Of a DNA stretch of 64,000 nt, positions 49,601 through 57,903 are shown piece after piece. The position numbers and the translations under genes were made by a program. Source of the stretch: Paragorgia papillata (taxonomy: Eukaryota; Cnidaria; Anthozoa; Scleralcyonacea; Coralliidae); the NCBI GenBank assembly GCA_035771165.1, contig JAWNZC010000337.1, forward strand, positions 4,021,501-4,085,500, written 5' to 3'. The notes below the pieces were generated by a model. The model was not told the origin of the DNA, searched no databases, and saw only the letters and a program-made list of their open reading frames with translations. Each line of letters opens with the position of its first letter. The stretch's first letter is position 1.

Positions 49601-51880
49601 GCAAAGCAAAGCAAAGCATTTAAAGCAAAGCAAAGTAAAGCAAAGCAAGCTACTGTAAAGCAAAGCAAGCTACTGTAAAGCAAAGCAAAGTAAATCAAAG
49701 CAAAGCAAAGAAAGCTACTGTAAAGCAAAGTAAAGTAAATCAAAGCAAAACAAAGCAAGCTACTGTAAAGCAAAGCAAAGCATAGCAAAGCAATAGCAGA
49801 CTAATTTATTGAGAATAACATATTACATTATTTAGATACTGATAACTCAATGGCCTTCAACTCTTGATGGAACTATAGTTCTTAGACTTTTTTTTGGAAA
49901 ATTATCTATTTTATCGACAGGTGTGAAGTTTCTGGTATTGACAGACCCAAAGCAAGGACCCATGGATAATTTCTTGAAGCGTTTTCACGAACTTTATACT
50001 GATTATGCATTAAAAAATCCATTTTATTCGTTGGAAATGCCTATTAGGTGAGTACCCAATGTGCCTTACAGTACTATATTAGCTCACTCCTGTGTCCGGG
50101 AGTTTCCTCGGAGCTAGATGTGAATAAAATAATTTTGCGTTAGTTAGAATAAAATACTAAGCACCTATACGGGCACTCAGGAAGTTCGTGGAGGAGATTT
50201 GATGTGCATCTTGACCCAATTACGACTTAGAGTCATCGAACTGAACATGTATTTTTTTTAATTAGTCTTTTTAACAAATACGAACACTTGAATTTTATTC
50301 AACGAAACTGCGACGTATAACTCGATTAAATTCGACACACGAATTAAATTCGTCTGGGCTATTAAATTCGCCTGACGGATAATGCGACGATGATGCGTAC
50401 GAATTATCGTCGCGTCGAAATAGATGTTTCTCTTCTGTCTGTGACAATAGACCTTTCCGCATGAAATGAATAGATCACGTGATCTTTCTTTTTGACAAAT
50501 CTGATTGGCTAATGTCCAATGTTTGTCCGAAGTTTTGGATGTCCAAATTAGTTATGCGAGAGCCAATCAAATCTCTCAACGCGTTATGACGTTATCCACG
50601 CACTTCTACACTGCAAATTCCCAAAAACTTGTTTTAAGAAAAAAATACTTGTTTTAAGATTTTCTTGTCCCGTTTGCAAGATAATGATCTTACTGCGGTT
50701 TCTTGACAAGATATTTTGTCTTAAAACAAGATTAAATATCTTAAAACAAGAAATAAAATCTCAAAACAAGAAAAATTATCTTGACAAGAATTGGAGGTTT
50801 TGCAGTGTAGTAACGCACTTCGTGCGGAAAGGTCTATTCGGCGCCATGTTTTCAAGGAACCGTTTTCAGTAAAAACAATTAAATTCGACTGAAATTCGAC
50901 GTTTAACTCGACGTCGCATTTACGTTGCATTACCGACGAAGTTAATTCGAATTAAATTCGTCTGACTTAAATTCGTCTATTGTGCGACGTTCTGCGACGT
51001 TTAATTTAGCGCAGGCCTAAATGAACACACGCGCACGTTATTCCGGTTATTCCTGTTCCAGAATAGCCGCAAACATACGCACGGACCCCATGTCTCCATT
51101 GATGGATTTACAGGGGGCGCGGGGGGCGCACCCCCCTGGCCCTTGGCCAAGGGGGTGCAGGGGGGGGTGCCCAACTGATTCGGCAAGTATTAAAACAGCA
51201 AGTATATCGCTTTGAAGTCATTTTTATTTTTTAATAATGGAAATGCTGCATTTTGAATACGTCGGGGGTGCACGTAGCAGCTACCTAAGATTCGATTTAT
51301 TGGATTTCCCCCCGCTATTTTCTATAATTTTAAATGTATTTGTATAATAAAACGTCCACTTTATCCCTAAATTTATTTGACACCTTCCAGGTTTGATAAA
51401 ATGCGCTATTGAAAACACGATTTAAAACTTTTAAATCTTTCTTCAAAGTACCGTCAGAATGCAGGAAATGCCATTTTAGAGGTCCAAATTTCAAACATTT
51501 TCCGGGGGGGCATGCCCCCGAACCCCCCTAGGAATGCTTTGACTAAGGTTACAAAAATTCTAGATCCACCCCTGCCGCACCCCCCCCCTACCAGATCAAA
51601 CTGGATCCATCACTGCATGTCTCCAATTACGTAAAGGACTGATTGCGATAAATTTTTTAAATCGTTTGATCGCAAGCATATGATACATCACGTATGAAAG
51701 TTGTTGTTCAGTGTTTCTTTGTTTCGGCTATGTGTCTCGAGAAGCGTTCTTAAGCTATTTCAAAACAGTCAAAATAACATGATGGGTATATATTATTTCA
51801 GATGCGAGCTGTTTGATACGAATTTGGAGAAGACTTTTGAGCAAATGGAAAAGACCACTGCACAGTATTCTAATGAGTGA
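43462..51880 (+). CDS. TRAPPC4: TRAPPC4, trafficking protein particle complex subunit 4 (five exons, complete)
   Basis: Exons 43462-43633, 47395-47569, 48945-49048, 49921-50047 and 51802-51880, all GT-AG with matching phase, make 657 nt: 218 aa plus stop, against about 219 aa in vertebrates. Diagnostic stretches are [17 protein letters not shown] at the start, [20 protein letters not shown] and SMFHP in the middle, and [16 protein letters not shown] near the end. TRAPPC4 is a longin-fold core subunit of the TRAPP complexes, which tether vesicles at the Golgi and activate Rab1. The start is the first ATG in a context conserved with the family. Introns 1-3 are loaded with repeats and transposon relics; the coding sequence is intact. 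Confidence 0.96.
43651..44028 (-). pseudogene. hAT transposase C-terminal fragment (antisense in TRAPPC4 intron 1)
   Basis: An open frame of 125 codons ends with the hAT family dimerisation region: [37 protein letters not shown] and MLVFLAENL. Only the last quarter of a usual 600-700 aa transposase is present, so it is truncated at its 5' end. The stop codon lies 17 bp from TRAPPC4 exon 1. The AT-rich DNA beyond 44030 may be more of the same element. Confidence 0.8.
45029..45236. mobile_element. 208-bp palindromic element, 'CAATCTCGTTCCCAGA' family, copy 1
   Basis: Ends CAATCTCATTCCCAGA and inverse; inner arms GGGAAACGAGAG; unique centre includes CAGCCAATGAAATATCGATG. Copy 2 is at 62978-63185. 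Confidence 0.88.
45540..46140 (+). pseudogene. Decayed non-LTR (LINE) retrotransposon relic
   Basis: Pieces in different frames resemble the linker between endonuclease and reverse transcriptase of cnidarian LINEs: [18 protein letters not shown] near 45925, and [19 protein letters not shown] near 46050-46115. Several frameshifts and stops lie between them and no reverse transcriptase core is visible. Lies in TRAPPC4 intron 1, sense orientation. Confidence 0.5.
46329..46794. mobile_element. 466-bp element with 'CACTGATCTCTATATAAACTGG' type ends, copy 2
   Basis: Ends CACTGATCTCTATATAAACT and inverse CACTGATCTCAATAAAACTG; both ends carry a GGCGGCCATCTT-like motif further in. Confidence 0.75.
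47021..47173. mobile_element. 153-bp palindrome of the 'CGAAATATAGTAAGG' family
   Basis: Arms AATCGAAATATAGTAAGG and AGATATACTGCCGAAACAGA with their inverses, enclosing the ACGTTTC(T/G)...GAAACGT core. Relatives at 54590-54735 and 63918-64000. Confidence 0.8.
47395..47569 (+). CDS. TRAPPC4: TRAPPC4 exon 2
   Basis: Acceptor TTTTCTGAACAG; completes the Val codon, then [12 protein letters not shown]...[17 protein letters not shown]...MLASMFH. Donor GTAAGT in phase 2. Confidence 0.95.
47640..48550. repeat. 17-bp minisatellite (CTCGTAAGCGACCACCT)
   Basis: About 50 units with variants CTCTTAAGCGATCACCT and CTCGTAAATGACCACCT, in TRAPPC4 intron 2. Reverse frames encode [21 protein letters not shown] repeats and are not genes. 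Confidence 0.93.
48750..48885. repeat. TTTG tetramer microsatellite
   Basis: About 30 units of gttt with a short interruption near 48790-48825. Lies 60 bp upstream of TRAPPC4 exon 3 in its polypyrimidine side. Confidence 0.93.
48945..49048 (+). CDS. TRAPPC4: TRAPPC4 exon 3
   Basis: Acceptor GCGTCCTAG; encodes [20 protein letters not shown], then [14 protein letters not shown]. Donor GTACAT in phase 1. The reading frame is fixed by both neighbours; the other frames across this exon are spurious. Confidence 0.94.
49117..49790. repeat. CAAAG pentamer array
   Basis: About 670 bp of gcaaa/caaag with periodic variants (GCAAACCAAGGTAAA). The three open reverse frames rich in C, F, A and L come from the repeat alone. 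TRAPPC4 intron 3. Confidence 0.95.
49921..50047 (+). CDS. TRAPPC4: TRAPPC4 exon 4
   Basis: Acceptor TTTTATCGACAG, donor GTGAGT. Encodes [19 protein letters not shown], then [20 protein letters not shown] and MPI, a highly conserved part of the family. Confidence 0.95.
51802..51880 (+). CDS. TRAPPC4: TRAPPC4 exon 5 and stop
   Basis: Acceptor ATTATTTCAG; encodes the end of the Arg codon, [25 protein letters not shown] and TGA. No clear AATAAA close behind the stop. Confidence 0.94.
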
Positions 51881-52204
51881 GCAACTTCTTCCTAGTCAAC
51901 TACTTGAAGAGTGTCTACGTACGAGGAATAATCTTGACGACTTGACTGGTAAAGGATAACATTGACATTTGACAGGGATAAATTGATTCACTTATTTTCA
52001 ATGGGAATCTTACGCGGGCGTCATAAACCATTTGTTCAAGTTGCAGAGAAGAGGATTGGGCCCGATTCTTCGTGCTTGACAGTCACGTGAGTAGCTTAGG
52101 CAAAGGCTTTGAGGTGAATTGAACAAAGTGAACAAATTCGATATTTTAAACTACTGTATACGTTACTTGGTGATTGTGGTGGAATAGTAGTTTGAGTCAA
52201 ACCA

Positions 52205-52880
52205 TTTTGAAAGTCTGTTCAGTTATAGATACACACATGACGTCACAACAAGTCGAGTGGGTGTAGTACAGTGGAACCTCGTTAATACGACCACCGTCGG
52301 ACCAAAAAATGTGGTCGTAATAACGATATTTAGAATGTATTCAGGCCAGAAAAAAGTGGTCGTAATAACGAGGTGGTCGTATTAATGGGGTGGTCGTATG
52401 ACAGGGTTCCACTGTATTGTTAATTATTAAGTATTGTTTGTCACGTTTCCTTTTCTAACCGATTACCGTGTGACAATTAAGTATAGGTTAGTTACCGAAC
52501 CCGAGGTAACTAACCTACTTAGTTCAAGATCACCGAGGTTGCCTAAGAAAACTGGTTAATTGATATAATAATATATATATATATTAGCCCGGGGCAACTA
52601 ACTTGATTTATGCGTGGTTGGGAAAATAAGGGTTAATCAATGGTCACGAATGTGATAAAGGATTTATCATCGCGATTGAAGTGTTTTTAGGCAAACTCTG
52701 TGATAACGAACTCAGTATCTCAGTTTTCTTTGGCAACCTCTGTATTCGGCCCTCGGTAAATAACTGACGTAGTTACCTCGGGTTCGGTAACTAACCTATA
52801 CATAATTAACAATACTGCACTAGGTCGCTCATGTTCGTATCACGTTGTGACGTCTACTGCATGTGCATGTATAACTGACC
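52205..52880. mobile_element. Old foldback element interrupted by a pogo-like insertion
   Basis: Outer arms: TCAGTTATAGATACACACAT then GACGTCACAAC at left, inverse at 52836-52880. Inner arms: GTATAGGTTAGTTACCGAAC at 52480 and inverse at 52780-52802. The left arm is split by the element at 52267-52415. Confidence 0.75.
52267..52415. mobile_element. 149-bp pogo/Tigger-like MITE
   Basis: Ends TACAGTGGAACCTCGTTAAT and inverse TACAGTGGAACCCTGTCATA, with repeated GGTCGTAATAACGA inside. TA on each side. The CAGTGGAACCTCG end is typical of pogo-type elements (family knowledge). Confidence 0.82.
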
Positions 52881-53754
52881 ATTCAATCAATCAATTAATC
52901 AATCAATCAATAACGTTATTAAAGTGTCAATCTACTAGCTGACCACAAGTGGTCTACTAATTGGGGACACTATTTACCCTAACTTGAATATTAAATAAAC
53001 TACTTTTAATGTTATTTACAAATGATCAGAAAATGTTCTAAATTCATGACTTGCATAGGTGACAGTCAGTACATCTATCGGTTACTAAAGCAGTTAAGTC
53101 TCTCTTTCTAGTGCTACTAAAAAATCTAAGTGAATGTTTTCCATACATTAAACTGTGCATTTATAACTGACCTAACTGACCTTAGATTTTGAGCTCGAAA
53201 TTTCTATGAGTGAATAGTTGACGAGAGCCAATATATGTATGATTGGCACAATGTTCATCATTTGCACTGCATAAATTAGAAGCATCGCATCAAGATCAAA
53301 AGACCGATTAAATTGACAGTGTTCAAGTGCACTGGTGTAGCCGGAGACATACTTGGTTCATTGTGGTAGATAAAGGGTCCTGGCCATCTTAGAAGGATAG
53401 TCAATGTAATAATGAAGAAGCGATTGAGCTTGCTGAGCAATCGATGGTATATACCCTTATCAATTTGGTAATATACAGATGGGGAACCGCAAATACTATC
53501 TAAGGTAGTACAACGCCACATGCAAGAAACCTGATGAAGAAAAGGAGTAACGCCACTTGTGTGTTTGTTTACTTATACCCATGCATCCAGGCGTGCAATC
53601 AAAACATTTTCGCTGCAGCTCTTGTCGGAATCGCCGAATTTTTTTCCTATGTCTTAATAGCGACATGGCATTCTTGCAGTGTAAAATATGATTCTATTGA
53701 CTATCGTGGTCTACCTGTTCTATCATGGCTAAATAAAATTGCTGCTGTTGTAGC

Positions 53755-54200
53755 AACATTGCTCATGCTGATCAACACAACCTTGTTCATGCTGATCAAC
53801 ACAACCTTGTTCATGCTGATCAACACAACCTTGTTCATACTGGTTAGCACAACCTTGTTCATACTGGTTAGCACAACCTTGTTCATACTGGTTAGCACAA
53901 CTTTGTTCATACTGGTTAGCACAACCATGTTCATACTGGTTAGCACAACCTTGTCCATACTGACCAACACAATCTTCTTCATACTGGGCAACATCAACCT
54001 TGTTTATACTGACTAGCACAACCTTGTTTATACTGGCCAACACAACCTTGTTCATACTGGCCAACACAATCTTGTTCATACTGGCCAGCACAACCTTGTT
54101 CATACTGGCCAACACAATCTTCTTCATGCTGGGCAACATTAACCTTGTTCATACTGACCATCACAACCTTGTTCATATTGGCCAGCACAACCTTGTTTAG
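53755..54200 (+). repeat. 24-bp minisatellite, block 1
   Basis: About 18 units of ACAACCTTGTTCATACTGGY with a four-base linker (TAGC, CCAA or CAAC). Open on several frames of both strands because the unit is a multiple of three. Confidence 0.93.
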
Positions 54201-54589
54201 GTAATGTCAGCCGCAAAAGACTAGAAAAGCGTCTCATTTTCAAAATTGGTACCATTCATCCTCACGTACTCAACGAACGTTTTTCTTTTATTTAACACCT
54301 CTGAAGACGTTGTTTCTGTTTAGCAAGGGTCGACATAAACAGCGTTTTCACTTTATCAATTTATCTATTTTTACTCTCGCTCATCCTTTTTACACCCCCT
54401 CCTTTTTGCTCATCGACGGTATGAATAGCAAATGTCTTTCGCATCTCATTATCCATTTGTTATTGTTATTTTGCTTTGATTAGCTAATTTTTCGCATCTC
54501 ATTATCAATTTGTTATTGTTATTTTTATCTGATTGGCTTATTTTTGGTCACATGATTACCTTTCGTATATAAGCTCATTGTTTGTTTAC

Positions 54590-54735
54590 ACTCTTTACGT
54601 TTCTCTCTGACGAAGGGCCTTCACTCGAAATGTTAGACTCCTACGTTCTCTGTTTCGGCAGTATATCTAACCTTACTATATTTCGATTGTTGTTTCTACA
54701 CTGCCTACGCAGCACGCTACTTTTATTTCAACCTT
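54590..54735. mobile_element. Partial copy of the 'CGAAATATAGTAAGG' palindrome family
   Basis: TTTCTCTCTGACGAAGGGCC through GTTTCGGCAGTATATCTAAC and TTACTATATTTCGATTG, then TGCCTACGCAGCACGCTACT, matching the flanks of 47021-47173. The left half is missing. Confidence 0.75.
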
Positions 54736-55145
54736 GTTTATACTGACTAGCACAACCTTGTTCATACTGGCAGCACAACCTTGTCCATACTGACCAACAC
54801 AACCTTCTTTATACTGGGCAACACAACCTTGTTGTGCTGGTCAGTATGGACAAGGTTGTGTTGATCAGTATAGATCAACACAACCTTGTCCATACTGACC
54901 AGCACAACCTTGTTCATACTGGCAGCACAACCTTCTTTATACTGGGCAACACAATCTTACCTTGTTTATACTGACCAGCACAACCTTGTCCATACTGACC
55001 AGCACAACCTTGTTCATACTGACCAGCACAACCTTGTTCAGACTGGCCAAGACAACCTTGTTCATACTGGCCAACACAACGTTGCTCATGCTGTTCAGAA
55101 AAACATTGTTCATGCTGGCCAGCGCGACGTTGTTCATACTAGACA
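54730..55145 (+). repeat. 24-bp minisatellite, block 2
   Basis: Same unit as block 1 with more variation and one local inversion (54834-54885, where CAACCTTGTCCATACTGACC appears in both orientations). Confidence 0.9.
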
Positions 55146-55280
55146 GCACAACGTATATACTTTGTACAAGCCTGTTAACCCACAGCGAAGCAATGCTGTG
55201 CGTTTTTTACGTGTGTAGTGCAAGATAATTGTCCGTCAACAAGCGAATATATGCACTACTTCTTAAAATTATGTATTCGG

Positions 55281-55286
55281 TTTATT
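55281..55286 (-). terminator. EFCAB9: Probable EFCAB9 polyadenylation signal AATAAA
   Basis: AATAAA on the minus strand about 60 nt after the EFCAB9 stop codon, a normal distance for a short 3' UTR. Confidence 0.5.
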
Positions 55287-55344
55287 TCTGATAAAGAATT
55301 GTTAGTAAGTGAGTCTTATCTTATTGCCAGCATTTGAAGATTGT

Positions 55345-55458
55345 CTATAGGATTGTACACAGTGGACCAGATTGCCCAGAAGAGTGTTGTGCTTCCATTT
55401 CTGTTTGTCTGTCAATGCACGCCATGGCAAACATCTTAAATTCAGCATAATCCAGTTC
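55345..55458 (-). CDS. EFCAB9: EFCAB9 exon 3 and stop
   Basis: Acceptor TTCTTTTCTTCCCAG. Begins ELDYAE, which completes the loop DVSGDH|ELDYAE at the exact EF-hand spacing, then FKMFAMACIDRQTEMEAQ and a short tail ending CTIL before TAG. Confidence 0.93.
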   Translation of the reverse strand, partial: ELDYAEFKMFAMACIDRQTEMEAQHSSGQSGPLCTIL

Positions 55459-57825
55459 CTGGGAAGAAAAGAAATATGAACAGCCATTACCCAATTGTAA
55501 ATATTTGATAGTTTTTTTTTGAAATTACTTTGTTAATTTATAAATTGAAAGTACCTCTATGGCATGTGGGATCTTTACATAACTTAGGTTAAAAGAAAAT
55601 GTTTCCCGAAATTTTTTCTCAAAAATATTAAATCCCCGCCCATTAACTGCGCTTCAAAGTTGGTACCTCTATAACTGTGACCGTGCATTAGGGACATGGT
55701 ACGAGTTTACTCTGTGACGTCACGGTCGGAACCGAACTTCTGACTATTTAGTGTGTTTTTGGTATTGCGTCTCTTAAACCTTTATTTAAGCAATGAAAAC
55801 TTTAGATATGTTCATCAATATGTTCCAAGATGGTTCGTCTGACTCAGACTCGGTGGAAGAAATGTTGGTGTTCCGACTGTGACGCAAATGTGACGTAAAT
55901 CAATCAATTAGAGCCCAGGCCCAAGAAAACGGTCTAACTTTCAAAATGGCGCGATTTGGGCTGATTTGGCCAACTTCGGAGCACTGTTAATGGGCGAGCA
56001 TTTAATATTTTTGAGAAAAAATTTCGGGAAACATTTTCTTTTAACCTAAGTTATTTAAATATGTAAAGATCCCACAGACCATAGAGGCACTTTAAGTGTA
56101 GGTAATGAGAACCACATTGGTGTGTTAGTCGCGTAATAATAGATAAAAGAGAGTAATTGTTACAAGGAATTTGAATAAAAAGCGCAATTAGCCTCCGGCT
56201 ATGTTGCGTATGAAAAGGTGACGCGGAGCACGCTGTTGGACATGCAGTGTAAAAATATTGCTTAAGGAACCATGTAAAAAATAACAGAAGAAAGAATGAA
56301 GAATAAAAGATTTGTAACGTATAGTATAGTATAGTATAGTATAGTATAGTATAGTATAGTATAGTATAGTATAGTATAGTATAGTATAGTATAGTATAGT
56401 ATAGTATAGTATAGTATAGTATAGTATAGTATAGTATAGTATAGTATAGTATAGTATAGTATAGTATAGTATAGTATAGTATAGTATAGTATAGTATAGT
56501 ATAGTATAGTATAGTATAGTATAGTATAGTATAGTATAGTATAGTATAGTATAGTATAGTATAGTATAGTATAGTATAGTATAGTATAGTATAGTATAGT
56601 ATAGTATAGTATAGTATAGTATAGTAGTATAGTATAGTATAGTATATAGTATAGTATAGTATAGTATAGTATAGTATAGTATAGTATAGTATAGTATAGT
56701 ATAGTATAGTATAGTATAGTGCAATAAGGATCTTGGGATATACCACTGGACGCACGTTTTGAACTATGGTGGTTTCATCAGCAGGAATTTGGTGTTGGGC
56801 GTCCATGCAGCAAAGTAAGGGCACCAAAGCCTATAACTATTGAGCTAGTGAAGCTTTGTTGACAGAGGTCGAGAGTAGGTTGTTGAGTCTGACAAGTACT
56901 TGTTGGACTACAAGTCGCGTAGTTTTGCGTCAACATAGTTTTGTTGTAGCTTGGTCAGGTACTGTAGTATAGAGTTTTCTGTTTGGTACTCAAGCTCTAG
57001 GCCTGGTTGGACATCTTTTAAAATAGGTTGAACTAAGATTTCTAAATTTAGAAATAGAGGCTCAGTCCACTTGAGGATACATGTCAACATGGAAAGTTGT
57101 GTCAAGTGACGAGGTTCTTCAGTGACGTTAGACCATATAGTTGCTTCACCTATATAGAGGCCACCTTCTGTGTGAAAGTAGAGGCATTGTTGGGTCATGC
57201 AGATTCTATAGCAATTCCCATAGTGTTAAGGTTTAGGATCAAACCTTCCCCGTCAAATTCATTAATAATTCATGAAGAAAACACAAAGGAAATCAGTACC
57301 GTGTCGGTGGTTTGGATATCGAAGGAAGAAATTACATAAATTAAGCAAACTTTCATCTTGATTTTCTCTTAAAATATTGATTTGTTTGAGATGCTATATC
57401 ATACACTCGGAGGAGTGTCTCATCAGGATATCCAAACACCTCGAAATTTGTTCAAAAACGTCTCGGTGTTTGGATATCCTGATGAAACACTCCTCCTCGT
57501 GTATGATATATTACATATATATATATATAATATTATATATATTATATACATATATATATTATATATATATATAGGATAAAAACCGAGTGTGAGGTAGAGT
57601 TTAAGACGCAGTTTTTATACTTTATATACTCATCAGACCATATTCTTTTCTTTTTCAATAGGTTTTGACGAAATAACCTAGTAGGAGGTTATTATTTTAA
57701 GTAGAGGTCGAGTTTTCAACGGCACTAATTGCCTGCATTAATAATGAGGTTTTACCCCAAAATTCAAAACCGATGGAGAACAAAATAATATGGTCTGATG
57801 AGTTTATAAATAAATAAATAAATAA

Positions 57826-57903
<78 letters not shown>

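Larger units (their letters stand above)
51881..55344. other. Intergenic region between TRAPPC4 and EFCAB9 (convergent genes)
   Basis: Both genes end here, so it holds two 3' UTRs. Contents are a nested foldback, a 24-bp minisatellite in two blocks and a palindrome-family fragment. The weak reverse frame at 53276-53521 shows no domain. Confidence 0.6.

Noticed and set aside
49093..49788. Three long Cys/Phe/Ala/Leu frames on the minus strand
   Set aside because: Pure products of the CAAAG pentamer array inside TRAPPC4 intron 3.
53276..53521. An 81-codon minus-strand frame between TRAPPC4 and EFCAB9
   Set aside because: No domain, no splice partner, and the opposite strand looks like decayed repeat; not enough to call a gene.
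56051..56827. A 258-codon Tyr/Ile/Leu frame
   Set aside because: Translation of the ATAGT pentamer array; flanking residues show no domain.
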